Assembly: GCA_964491485.1 (NCBI GenBank)
Contig: CAZBGV010000001.1
Span: 41,420-105,419 of the forward strand
Direction of reading: 5' to 3'
Source of the DNA: IDS-8 sp964491485
GTDB lineage: Bacteria > Pseudomonadota > Gammaproteobacteria > Steroidobacterales > Woeseiaceae
Length of the DNA: 64,000 bases
Below, in pieces: positions 21,849 to 30,812 of this stretch; positions within the stretch are counted from its first letter, which is position 1, and every line of letters starts with the position of its first letter. A program made the position numbers and the translations under genes. The notes under the pieces are model-generated. The model was not told the DNA's origin. It ran no database searches and saw nothing but the letters and a program-made list of their open reading frames with translations.

Positions 21849-24104
21849 ATGACGAGCGCCGCGCATTCCTTCCTCGCCGCCGACGCGCGCCGGCCGCTGC
21901 GCGCCGCGAAAGATCTCGCGGCGCGCATCGTAATCACCGCCGGCGGAATCGCGGTGATCGTCGCGATCGTGCTCATCTTCTTCTACCTCCTCCAGGTCGT
22001 GCTGCCGCTGTTCCGCCCCGCGTCGCTGCACGCGGACGAGGCATACGCGATGCCCGGGCCCGCGGCTGCCACGCTGCATCTCGCGCTCGAAGAACGCGGC
22101 GTCGTCGCGGCCCGCTACACGGCGAGCGCCGACGTGATTTTCTTCGACACCGCGGATGGTGAGGTGCTCGATCGTGTCGATCTCGTGGCCGGGCCCGCGA
22201 CCGCGACGGCTTTCGGGATTTCGGATCTCGCGAACGGCGGGGCGGTGATCGGGCTGGAGGACGGCCGGGTCGTCATCGTGCGTGCGCAATACCGCACTCG
22301 CTATGCGGGCGGCGAGCGCGTCATCGAGCCCGGCATCGAATATCCGCTCGGGGCCCGCCCCATCACGGTCGACGAGCGCGGGCGTGCCGTGACCGCGGTC
22401 TCGGCCCGTGTCGGCCGCAATGAGGCCCGGGTGCTCAGCGTGCTCGCGGATGGAACGGTCGTGCTCACGCAAGTCGAGCTCGAAACCTCCTTCCTGACCG
22501 GCGAGACCTCCGTCGCCGAAGCGGACAGCCGCGAAATCACGGTCCGGATCGGCCGCGACGAGGTGCCCGCGTATGCCCCCCTCGATCCTGCGCAGGAGTG
22601 GATCTACCTCGCGGCGGAGAGCGGCGAGGCAGCCGTGCTCCGTCGCCGGGGCAACGACTACGTCGTGAACGAGCGGCTGCGCCTGGTGGAAGCCGGGCAG
22701 CGGCTGACTGCGCTCGAGTTCCTCACCGGCGGCATTTCGCTGCTCGCGGGCACGGATCGCGGGCCCATCCTCCAGTGGTTCCCGGTACGCGACGCGGACA
22801 ACGAATACCGGCTGCAGCATGTCCGCACCTTCACCGGCCCGGCGAGCCCGGTGTCGGCGATCGCTCCGGAGCACCGGCGCAAGGGCTTCGCCGCCGCGCA
22901 CGCGGACGGCACGCTGGCCATCCATTACGCGACCTCGGCGCGTACGCTGATCGAGCAGCGCGTGAGCGGCGCGCCGCTCACCAGGCTCGCGTTCGGTCCG
23001 CGCGCCGACCGCCTGCTCGCCGCCGCCGACGGGCGCCTGCTGCAATGGACGGTCGACAACCCGCACCCGGAGATTTCCTGGTCGGCGCTGTGGGGGCGCG
23101 TCTGGTACGAGAGCTACGGCGAGCCCGACTACGTATGGCAATCCTCCTCCGCCAGCAACGAGTTCGAGCCGAAGTTCAGCCTGCTGCCGCTCTCGTTCGG
23201 CACGCTCAAGGCGGCCGTTTACGCCATGCTGGTGGCAATGCCGCTGGCGATCTGCGGCGCGATCTTCACCGCGTATTTCATGCGTCCCCGGCTGCGGCGC
23301 ATCGTCAAGCCGACGATCGAGATCATGGAAGCCCTGCCTACGGTCATCCTCGGCTTCCTGGCAGGCCTGTGGCTCGCGCCGATCCTGGAAGCCCGGCTCG
23401 CGGGGCTGTTCCTGCTGCTCGTATTCGTGCCGGCCGGCACGCTGCTCGCGGGCCGGCTCTGGCAACGGCTCCCGGCGCGCGTGCGCGGCGCCGCCCCGCC
23501 GGGGCTCGAGCCGGCGCTGCTGGTGCTCCCGATCATTGCCTGCGGCTGGCTCGCATTCGCGCTGGGGCAGCCCGTGGAGACCGCCTTCTTCGGCGGCAAC
23601 CTGCCGCAGTGGCTGTCGGGCACGCTCGGGATCGACTACAGCCAGCGCAACTCGCTCGTCGTGGGTGTCGCGATGGGTTTCGCCGTCATCCCGGTGATCT
23701 TCTCGATCGCCGAGGACGCCGTGTTCGGAGTGCCCAGGCACCTTGCCAACGGCTCCCTCGCGCTGGGCGCGACGCCGTGGCAGACCCTCGTCCGCGTCGT
23801 CCTGCCGACGGCGAGCCCCGGCATCTTTTCCGCCGTCATGATCGGCTTCGGCCGGGCGGTCGGCGAGACGATGATTGTTCTCATGGCCACCGGCAATACG
23901 CCGGTCATGGACTGGAACCTCTTCGAGGGCATGCGGACACTGGCGGCGAACATCGCCGTCGAGATGCCCGAATCCGAGGTGAACAGCACGCATTACCGCG
24001 TCCTGTTCCTCGCCGGGCTCGTGCTGTTCCTGTTCACATTCGTGTTCAACACCGGCGCGGAGGTCGTGCGCCAGCGGCTCCGCCGCAAGTACAGCGCAAT
24101 GTGA
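21849..24104 (+). CDS. pstC: Phosphate ABC transporter permease PstC, long form with periplasmic domain
   Basis: 751 residues, more than twice the length of E. coli PstC. One membrane segment (IVITAGGIAVIVAIVLIFFY, about 28-47) is followed by ~370 periplasmic residues that look like a WD40-type propeller (repeats such as GFAAAHADGTLAIHYATS and LLAAADGRLLQWTVD). The permease proper begins near residue 445 (LKAAVYAMLVAMPLAICGAIF), with the EAA loop VPRHLANGSLALGATPWQTL. ATG at 21849; no good ribosome binding site visible. This long form is known among gammaproteobacteria. Confidence 0.92.
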   Translation: MTSAAHSFLAADARRPLRAAKDLAARIVITAGGIAVIVAIVLIFFYLLQVVLPLFRPASLHADEAYAMPGPAAATLHLALEERGVVAARYTASADVIFFDTADGEVLDRVDLVAGPATATAFGISDLANGGAVIGLEDGRVVIVRAQYRTRYAGGERVIEPGIEYPLGARPITVDERGRAVTAVSARVGRNEARVLSVLADGTVVLTQVELETSFLTGETSVAEADSREITVRIGRDEVPAYAPLDPAQEWIYLAAESGEAAVLRRRGNDYVVNERLRLVEAGQRLTALEFLTGGISLLAGTDRGPILQWFPVRDADNEYRLQHVRTFTGPASPVSAIAPEHRRKGFAAAHADGTLAIHYATSARTLIEQRVSGAPLTRLAFGPRADRLLAAADGRLLQWTVDNPHPEISWSALWGRVWYESYGEPDYVWQSSSASNEFEPKFSLLPLSFGTLKAAVYAMLVAMPLAICGAIFTAYFMRPRLRRIVKPTIEIMEALPTVILGFLAGLWLAPILEARLAGLFLLLVFVPAGTLLAGRLWQRLPARVRGAAPPGLEPALLVLPIIACGWLAFALGQPVETAFFGGNLPQWLSGTLGIDYSQRNSLVVGVAMGFAVIPVIFSIAEDAVFGVPRHLANGSLALGATPWQTLVRVVLPTASPGIFSAVMIGFGRAVGETMIVLMATGNTPVMDWNLFEGMRTLAANIAVEMPESEVNSTHYRVLFLAGLVLFLFTFVFNTGAEVVRQRLRRKYSAM

Positions 24105-24105
24105 C

Positions 24106-25770
24106 ATGGCGAGCAGCGGCCGGAACTGGTGGAAGAGCGGCGACCCATGGATCTGGCTCACTGCGGGAGCTGTGACGCTGAGCATCCTGGCGGTCGTCGG
24201 GCTCGTGGCTCTCATCACTCTGCACGGGCTCGCGCATTTCTGGCCCGACGACGTGTTCGCGTTCCGCTACGAGGAGCAAGACGGTGCGGTAGTCACCGTG
24301 CTCGCGTCGGTGCGGGAGACGGAGACGGTGACCGGCGCGCGCCTGCGCGAGGCGGGGCTCGCGCTCGACGGCGATCCCGAACACGTCGAGCGGCACCTGG
24401 TGAAGGTCGGCAACCGCGACCGGCTGGGAAGCGACTTTCGTTTCCTGCTGGAGCCGCACATCCTCGCGCGGACGCAGCCCGCGGACGTCGTGGTCGTCGA
24501 GCGCACGGAGTGGGGCGACCAGCTCGGCTACCTGCGCGCCGTGAAGCAGGAAGGTGCCGTTGTGACGGAAGGACCCGCGGCGTGGCCCGAGCTCGTGCAG
24601 CGCAGCGAGCGCGTCGTCGCTCTCAGGGCGCGCATCCGCGAGCTGGAGCGCGGCGCTGTCGGCGCGATCAACTACGCGATGGAGGACCTCCGGCTCGAGC
24701 GGCGGCGTCTCGAGCTCGACGGAGCGCTGACCGGGCCGCGCGCCGCGGAGCTGGAGCGCAAGCGGAAGGAGCTCGACGCGCAATACGCCGTGCTGCAGGA
24801 AGAGCTCGCGGAGCTCTACACCCGGATCCGGCGCGACACCTATGTCATGGAGATCCAGGACGGGAGCACCGTGGAGCTGCCGCTCGCGACGATCGTGCGC
24901 GCGTACCGCCCGAACCTGATGGGTCCGCTCGACAAGCTGGCATTCTGGTTCGACAAGGTCTGGGAATTCGTCTCGAAGGAGCCCCGCGAAGCGAACACCG
25001 AAGGCGGCGTGTTCCCGGCGATTTTCGGCACGGTCGCGATGGTGCTGCTCATGTCGGCGTTCGTGACGCCCTTTGGCGTGCTCGCCGCCGTGTACCTCCG
25101 CGAGTACGCAAAGCAAGGTCCGTTGACCCGGACGGTCCGCATCGCCGTCAACAACCTCGCGGGGGTGCCTTCGATCGTTTACGGGGTGTTCGGGCTCGGG
25201 TTCTTCGTGTATTTCCTGGGCGGCAACATCGACGCGCTGTTCTACCCGGAAGCGGCCCCCGCCCCGGTGTTCGGCACGCCCGGGCTGCTCTGGTCGTCGC
25301 TCACGCTCGCGCTGCTGACGCTACCCGTCGTGATCGTCGCGACCGAGGAGGGGCTGGCGCGTATCCCGCGGTCACTGCTGGAAGGCTCGTACGCGCTCGG
25401 CGCGACGCGTGCCGAGACGCTATGGCGGATCGTCCTGCCGATGGCGAGCCCGGCGATGATGACCGGCCTGATCCTCGCGGTCGCCCGGGCGGCCGGCGAG
25501 GTCGCGCCCCTGATGCTGGTGGGCGTCGTGAAGCTCGCACCGTCGCTGCCCATCGACGGCAATCCCCCGTTCCTGCATCTCGATCGCAAGTTCATGCACT
25601 TGGGCTTCCACATCTACGACGTCGGCTTCCAGAGTCCGAACGTCGAAGCCGCACGGCCGCTCGTGTACGCCACCGCGCTGTTGCTCGTGCTCATCATCGT
25701 CGTGCTCAACCTGGCGGCGGTGCACATCCGCAACCGTTTGCGCGAGAAATATCGCGCGCTCGAAAGTTGA
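24106..25770 (+). CDS. pstA: Phosphate ABC transporter permease PstA, long form
   Basis: 554 residues. Membrane segment at about 18-42, a ~240-residue insert with a long coiled coil (roughly 160-235, ERVVALRARIRELERGAVG to RKELDAQYAVLQEELAEL), then the permease domain from about 300 with EAA loop IPRSLLEGSYALGATRAETL. Standard PstA is about 300 residues; the insert matches the long PstC. Starts two bases after pstC ends. Confidence 0.92.
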   Translation: MASSGRNWWKSGDPWIWLTAGAVTLSILAVVGLVALITLHGLAHFWPDDVFAFRYEEQDGAVVTVLASVRETETVTGARLREAGLALDGDPEHVERHLVKVGNRDRLGSDFRFLLEPHILARTQPADVVVVERTEWGDQLGYLRAVKQEGAVVTEGPAAWPELVQRSERVVALRARIRELERGAVGAINYAMEDLRLERRRLELDGALTGPRAAELERKRKELDAQYAVLQEELAELYTRIRRDTYVMEIQDGSTVELPLATIVRAYRPNLMGPLDKLAFWFDKVWEFVSKEPREANTEGGVFPAIFGTVAMVLLMSAFVTPFGVLAAVYLREYAKQGPLTRTVRIAVNNLAGVPSIVYGVFGLGFFVYFLGGNIDALFYPEAAPAPVFGTPGLLWSSLTLALLTLPVVIVATEEGLARIPRSLLEGSYALGATRAETLWRIVLPMASPAMMTGLILAVARAAGEVAPLMLVGVVKLAPSLPIDGNPPFLHLDRKFMHLGFHIYDVGFQSPNVEAARPLVYATALLLVLIIVVLNLAAVHIRNRLREKYRALES

Positions 25771-25789
25771 ACTCGCAACCGGACTACTA

Positions 25790-26629
25790 ATGAACGATTC
25801 GAACCAGGCTCGATCCCATGCCGTCGATCTCGCGAAGGTCAGGCCGCGCGCGCCGCAGCGCCGGCTGGCCGACGAGGAGATTTTCATGCAAGTCGAGCAC
25901 CTGAGCCTCTACTACGGCGAGAAGCGTGCGCTGCGCGACATCACGATGAGCCTCCCGCGCAAACGGGTGACGGCCTTTATCGGCCCGTCGGGTTGCGGCA
26001 AGTCGTCCCTGCTCCGCTGCTTCAACCGCATGAACGACCTGGTCGACGGCGCGCGCGTCGAGGGCAGGGTGCTGCTCGAAAGCCATGACATCTACGCGCG
26101 CGACGTGGACGTGCCGCGCCTGCGTCAGGCAGTGGGCATGGTGTTCCAGAAGCCGAACCCCTTCCCGAAAACGATTTACGAGAACGTGGCATACGGCCCG
26201 CGCCTCATGGGCGTGAAGAAGCGGCGCGAGCTCGACGAGAAAGTCGAGTGGGCGCTCAAGGCCGCGGCGCTGTGGGACGAGGTCCGGGACCGTCTCCAGG
26301 AGCCCGCGGGCAGCCTGTCGGGCGGCCAGCAGCAGCGGCTCGTGATCGCCCGTGCCGTCGCGATCGAGCCGCAGGTGCTGCTGCTGGACGAGCCCGCGTC
26401 AGCGCTGGATCCGATCTCGACGCTCAAGATCGAGGAGCTGATCTACAACCTCAAGTCCGAATACAGCATCGTGATCGTCACGCACAATATGCAGCAGGCG
26501 GCGCGAGTGTCGGATTACACTGCCTTCCTCTACATGGGCGACCTGGTCGAGTACGGGGACACTGACACCATCTTCACGCGTCCGCGGCAGCGGCAGACCG
26601 AGGACTACATCACCGGCCGCTACGGCTGA
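25790..26629 (+). CDS. pstB: Phosphate ABC transporter ATP-binding protein PstB
   Basis: 279 residues. Walker A GPSGCGKSS, Q-loop VFQKPNPFPKTIYENVAYGP (strongly PstB), signature LSGGQQQRLVIARA, Walker B LLLDEPASALDP, switch His VTHNMQQA. Ends TEDYITGRYG as usual. Couples ATP hydrolysis to PstCA and, with PhoU, signals phosphate status to PhoR. Confidence 0.95.
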   Translation: MNDSNQARSHAVDLAKVRPRAPQRRLADEEIFMQVEHLSLYYGEKRALRDITMSLPRKRVTAFIGPSGCGKSSLLRCFNRMNDLVDGARVEGRVLLESHDIYARDVDVPRLRQAVGMVFQKPNPFPKTIYENVAYGPRLMGVKKRRELDEKVEWALKAAALWDEVRDRLQEPAGSLSGGQQQRLVIARAVAIEPQVLLLDEPASALDPISTLKIEELIYNLKSEYSIVIVTHNMQQAARVSDYTAFLYMGDLVEYGDTDTIFTRPRQRQTEDYITGRYG

Positions 26630-26640
26630 TGAACTCACCT

Positions 26641-26717
26641 GTAGGAGCCCGCCATGCGGGCGATGCGATCGGCGCCCGGTGCCGGCGCTGACGGTCGCCC
26701 GCATGGCGGGCTCCTAC
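26641..26717. repeat. REP inverted repeat, 77 bases
   Basis: Perfect 23-base inverted arms, beginning GTAGGAGCCCGCC and ending GGCGGGCTCCTAC, with a 31-base spacer. It begins 12 bases after the pstB stop, between pstB and phoU, and could tune expression within the operon. Confidence 0.95.
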
Positions 26718-26745
26718 AGGAGAATCGATACGTTCGAGGCAAGTC

Positions 26746-27471
26746 ATGGACAAGCTGAATCTCGATAGCCACATTTCGCAGCAGTTCAACGCGGACCTGG
26801 AAGACATCCGCAATCACGTGATGGCCATGGGTGGTCTCGTGGAGCAGCAGACGGCCGACGCGATCACGGCGTTCGTGGACGGCGACAGCGCTCTCGGCCG
26901 GCGGGTGGCCGACGACGACCGCAAGGTGAACGAGCTGGAGCTCGCCATCGACGAGGAATGCGCCCGGATCCTCGCAAGGCGCCAGCCGGCGGCCACGGAC
27001 CTCCGGCTGATCTTCGCCATCATCAAGACGATCACCGATCTCGAGCGGATCGGCGACGAAGCCGAGAAGATCGGCTGGCTCGCGACACGGCTCGCCGGGT
27101 CCGAGCGGCCGCCCGGCGGCCATACCCGGATCGAGAGCCTCGGCAACCGGGTGCGGGGACAGCTCCGTACCGCTCTCGACTCGTTCGTGCGCATGGATCC
27201 GACCGCCGCCGTGGAAGTCGCACGCGAGGACGACAAGGTCGATCGTGATTACGAGGCGATCCTGCGCGAGGGGATCACCTTCATGATGGAGGACCCGCGC
27301 ACCATTCGGCGCATGCTCGACGTGATCTGGTGCGCCCGCGCCCTGGAGCGGATCGGTGACCATTGCAAGAACATCTGCGAGTACGTCGTTTACCTCGTGC
27401 ACGGCAAGGACGTCCGGCACGTGTCCGTCGAGGAAGTGGAGCGCGAGATTCACGGCACCCATCGTGAATGA
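26746..27471 (+). CDS. phoU: Phosphate signalling protein PhoU
   Basis: 241 residues, two three-helix PhoU repeats. Metal-cluster motifs: DDRKVNELELAIDEECARIL (about 53-72) and EDDKVDRDYEAILREGITFM. The first contains the family E/DxxxD pattern. Inhibits PhoR kinase activity when phosphate is ample, acting with PstB. Last gene of the pst locus; separated from pstB by a REP. Confidence 0.94.
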   Translation: MDKLNLDSHISQQFNADLEDIRNHVMAMGGLVEQQTADAITAFVDGDSALGRRVADDDRKVNELELAIDEECARILARRQPAATDLRLIFAIIKTITDLERIGDEAEKIGWLATRLAGSERPPGGHTRIESLGNRVRGQLRTALDSFVRMDPTAAVEVAREDDKVDRDYEAILREGITFMMEDPRTIRRMLDVIWCARALERIGDHCKNICEYVVYLVHGKDVRHVSVEEVEREIHGTHRE

Positions 27472-27566
27472 ATCGCCCGTCGGTCGTTCGAGGCGCCGGA
27501 CCGTCGAGGATCCGTCAATTGTGCGATGATGCTTGAAGGATCAGCTCGTCGAAGGGGGAAACGACT

Positions 27567-27974
27567 GTGGCAAACGCAATGGGGCAGATCAACTATCTCG
27601 CCGTAATCGCGGCGGCGATTTCGGCGTTCGTGCTCGGGGGCCTGTGGTACGGGCCGTTGTTCAAGAACGCATGGATGGAGGCAAGCGGCGCGACTCCCGA
27701 GGACATGCAGCGGGGGCACGGCCCCGGGGTGTTCGTCGTCTCGTTCGTCTGGGCCCTGCTCGGCGCCTGGTTCTTCGCGCTGTTTTTGGGTGCAGCGCCG
27801 GCACTCGGGTTCGCGACGGCCATCGGATTCGGCGTCGGTCTCATCTGGGTCGCCGGCTCCTTCGCTATCAACTACCAGTTCGAGCAAAAGCCGCTCAAGC
27901 TGTTGCTGGTCAACGGCGGCTACCACACGGTGCAGTACACGCTTTACGGGCTCATTCTCGGCCTCTGGCACTAA
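27567..27974 (+). CDS. DUF1761 domain membrane protein
   Basis: 135 residues, four hydrophobic segments (YLAVIAAAISAFVLGGLWYG, VFVVSFVWALLGAWFFALFLG, GFATAIGFGVGLIWVAGSF, and the C-terminal YTLYGLILGLW). The family signature region ISAFVLGGLWYGPLF...W is present. GTG start at 27567 has AAGGGGGA upstream; the ATG at 27579 is possible. Function unknown; no functional link with phoU evident. Confidence 0.82.
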   Translation: MANAMGQINYLAVIAAAISAFVLGGLWYGPLFKNAWMEASGATPEDMQRGHGPGVFVVSFVWALLGAWFFALFLGAAPALGFATAIGFGVGLIWVAGSFAINYQFEQKPLKLLLVNGGYHTVQYTLYGLILGLWH

Positions 27975-28046
27975 GGTCGGGCTGCGTAACAAAGCGCGGA
28001 CCGGCCGCAAGCAGGCGACGCAGCACGGCCATGCTAATGTGAATGC

Positions 28047-28925
28047 ATGGCCGTTCGCATCGGGATTTCCGGGTGGCGCTACGCGGGTTGGCGCGGTCGG
28101 TTCTATCCCGAGAACCTGCCGCAACGCATGGAGCTTCGGTATGCCGCGGAGCGCTTCAATACCATCGAGCTGAACGGCAGCTTCTATTCGCTGCAGACGC
28201 CGTCGAGCTACGCGCGCTGGCGCGACGACGTGCCGGACGATTTCGTGTTCGCGGTCAAGGGCGGCCGCTACATCACTCACATGCTGAAGCTCAACAACGC
28301 GGAGACGGCACTGGCGAACTTCTTCGCTTCCGGGGTGTTCGAGCTGGGCAGGAAGCTGGGGCCCATCCTGTGGCAGTTCCCGCCGCAGTTCGGCTACGAC
28401 GCCGAGCGCATCCAGGCCTTCTTCGATCTCCTGCCGCGCACCGGCGCGGAAGCGATGGCGCTCGCGCGCCGTCACGACGCCCGTGTCAAAGGGCGCGCCT
28501 CTTTGAAAATCGATCCGGCGATCCCCTTTCGCCATGCCATGGAGGTGCGCCACCGGAGCTTCGAGCAGCCGGCGTTCATCGAGCTGCTGCGCCGCAACAA
28601 GGTGGCGCTGGTCGTCGCCGATACGGCGGGGCGCTGGCCGCTCATGGAAGACGTGACGGCCGACTTCGTGTACGTTCGCCTGCATGGCAACAAGGAGCTG
28701 TACGTCAGCGGCTACACACCGCGCGTGCTGGAAGGCTGGGCGGAGCGCATCCGGGCCTGGCACGCGGGCGGGCAGATCGCGGAAGCCCGCACGATCGGCT
28801 CCCGGCGCCCGCCGCGACGGCGCCGCCGCGACGTGTTCGTCTATTTTGACAACGACGCCAAGGTGTACGCGCCCCGCGACGCGAAGCGGCTCGCCCGCCT
28901 GCTCGGGGTCGACGCCCGAAAATGA
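28047..28925 (+). CDS. DUF72 domain protein (YecE-like)
   Basis: 292 residues, TIM-barrel-like family of unknown function. Typical pieces: VRIGISGWRYAGWRGRFYPE, LRYAAERFNTIELNGSFYSL, FVFAVKGGRYITHMLKL, FVYVRLHGNKELY and VFVYFDNDAKVYAPRDAKRL. Length fits the family. Cytoplasmic. REP follows four bases after the stop. Confidence 0.9.
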   Translation: MAVRIGISGWRYAGWRGRFYPENLPQRMELRYAAERFNTIELNGSFYSLQTPSSYARWRDDVPDDFVFAVKGGRYITHMLKLNNAETALANFFASGVFELGRKLGPILWQFPPQFGYDAERIQAFFDLLPRTGAEAMALARRHDARVKGRASLKIDPAIPFRHAMEVRHRSFEQPAFIELLRRNKVALVVADTAGRWPLMEDVTADFVYVRLHGNKELYVSGYTPRVLEGWAERIRAWHAGGQIAEARTIGSRRPPRRRRRDVFVYFDNDAKVYAPRDAKRLARLLGVDARK

Positions 28926-28929
28926 TTCC

Positions 28930-28989
28930 GTAGGAGCCCGCCATGCGGGCGACCCCGTCCTTGCCGTCGCCCGCATGGCGGGCTCCTAC
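28930..28989. repeat. REP inverted repeat, 60 bases
   Basis: Perfect 23-base arms (GTAGGAGCCCGCC... / ...GGCGGGCTCCTAC) with a 14-base spacer. Begins four bases after the DUF72 stop codon and 24 bases before the DUF885 start. Confidence 0.95.
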
Positions 28990-29012
28990 GGCAAGGTAGC
29001 AAGAGACAGCGC

Positions 29013-30812
29013 ATGACGATGAACAGGACCCTCACCGCGCTCGCCCTGTGCACGCTCGCCATGGCGGCGGCGGCGGCAGCGCCCGCGGCGCAAACGCCCG
29101 CGCGCTCCGGACCGGCCGCCGAGCTGCATGCCCTCTTCGACGACGAGTGGCAGGCGCGCCTCGCGCGCGATCCGCTGTTCGCGAGCGAGATGGGGGTGAA
29201 CGAGTACAACGACCGGCTGCCGGCGGAGACGCCCGCGAGCCACCGCCGCTGGCGGGAGGAAGACCGCGCTTTCCTGGAACGGCTGCACGCGATCGAGCGC
29301 GGTGCGTTGTCGGATGAGGACCAGCTGAACTACGACCTCTTCGAGTTCGACGTGCAGAGCCGGGCCACCCTCGCCCGTTACCGTCCCTGGCTCATCCCCA
29401 TCCTGAGCGACGAAGGCTTCCACATCGGCATCCAGCGCATGTACGAATCGATGCCGTTCGAGACCGCCGCGGACTACGAGAGCTACCTCGCACGGCTGCG
29501 CGGGATCGGCGAGTACTTCGACCAGAACATCGCCAACATGCGCGAGGGGCTGGAGCTCGGCATCACCCAGCCGAAGGTCATCCTGGAAGGCATGCTGGCG
29601 TCGATCGAGGGCCCCATTGTCGACAAAGCCGAGGACAGCGTGTTCTTCACGCCGTTTGCGAGCTTTCCGGAGCACCTCGGCCAGGCGGCGCGTGAGCGCC
29701 TGCGCGCCGAGGGTATCGAAGCGATCGAGACGGTGGTCGTGCCCGCCTACCGCCGCTACCTCGAATTTTTCCAGAAGGAGTACATGCCCGGTGCGCGCGA
29801 GGAAATGGGTCGCACCACCTTCCCCGACGGCAAGGCTTGGTACGCCGATCTCGTGCGCTATTACACGACGCTGGACGATGCCACCCCGGAAGGAATCCAC
29901 GCGCTCGGGCTGAAAGAAGTCGCGCGGATCCGCGCCGAGATGGACGCGATCATCGACGAGGTCGGCTTCGAGGGCACGTTCGCGGAGTTCATCGACTACC
30001 TGCGCACCGACCCGCGCTTCTACGCCGACAGCCCCGAGGATCTCCTCGAGAAAGCGAGCCGGATCGCGAAGAAGATCGACGGCCAGATGCCGGCGTTCTT
30101 CAAGACGCTGCCGCGCCTGCCCTACGGCATCATGCCGGTGCCCGACGACATCGCGCCGAACTACACCACCGGCCGCTACTGGGGTGCACCGCTCGGCGGG
30201 CGCCGCGGCGGCTGGTACATGGTCAACACCTACGCGCTCAATAAGCGGCCGCTCTACACCCTGCCTGCGCTGACGGCGCACGAGGCCGTGCCCGGGCACC
30301 ATCAGCAGATCGCGCTGAGCCAGGAGCTCACCGGGCTGCCGGATTTCCGCCGCGCCTTTTATCCGCACGCGTTCGGCGAAGGTTGGGGCCTGTATGCCGA
30401 GAAGCTCGCGATCGAGTTCGGCATCTACCGGACACCGTACGACGACTTCGGGCGGCTGTCCTACGAGATGTGGCGCGCGTGCCGGCTGGTGATCGACACC
30501 GGTATCCACTCGATGGGCTGGAGCCGCGAGCAGGCGCGGCGCTACCTCGCGGAGAACTCCGCGCTGTCGCTGCACAACGTGCAGACGGAGATCGACCGGT
30601 ACATTTCATGGCCGGGACAGGCGCTCGCGTACAAGATGGGCGAGCTCAAGATCCTCGAGCTCCGGGAACGCGCGAAGCGCGAGCTCGGCCCGGCTTTCGA
30701 CATCCGCGAGTTCCACGACGTCGTGCTGCGCGACGGCGGCGTGACGCTCGACGTCCTGGAGCGCCAGGTCGACGACTGGATCCGCGAAACGAAAGCCGCC
30801 GCGGCCCGGTAG
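29013..30812 (+). CDS. DUF885 family secreted metallopeptidase-like protein
   Basis: 599 residues with signal peptide (LTALALCTLAMAAAAAAPAAQ). The zinc-type motif HEAVPGHHQQIAL (about residues 423-435, in LTAHEAVPGHH) and a downstream acidic partner (FGEGWGLYAEKLAIEFG) characterise DUF885, a clan thought to contain carboxypeptidase-like enzymes. Substrate unknown. The last 271 bases overlap, on the opposite strand, the extended 3' end of the FAD-binding gene. Confidence 0.88.
   Translation: MTMNRTLTALALCTLAMAAAAAAPAAQTPARSGPAAELHALFDDEWQARLARDPLFASEMGVNEYNDRLPAETPASHRRWREEDRAFLERLHAIERGALSDEDQLNYDLFEFDVQSRATLARYRPWLIPILSDEGFHIGIQRMYESMPFETAADYESYLARLRGIGEYFDQNIANMREGLELGITQPKVILEGMLASIEGPIVDKAEDSVFFTPFASFPEHLGQAARERLRAEGIEAIETVVVPAYRRYLEFFQKEYMPGAREEMGRTTFPDGKAWYADLVRYYTTLDDATPEGIHALGLKEVARIRAEMDAIIDEVGFEGTFAEFIDYLRTDPRFYADSPEDLLEKASRIAKKIDGQMPAFFKTLPRLPYGIMPVPDDIAPNYTTGRYWGAPLGGRRGGWYMVNTYALNKRPLYTLPALTAHEAVPGHHQQIALSQELTGLPDFRRAFYPHAFGEGWGLYAEKLAIEFGIYRTPYDDFGRLSYEMWRACRLVIDTGIHSMGWSREQARRYLAENSALSLHNVQTEIDRYISWPGQALAYKMGELKILELRERAKRELGPAFDIREFHDVVLRDGGVTLDVLERQVDDWIRETKAAAAR

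Noticed and set aside
21477..24218. 913-residue open frame antisense to pstC
   Set aside because: Arg/His/Glu-rich low-complexity translation typical of the complement of a high-GC gene; the sense strand is clearly PstC.
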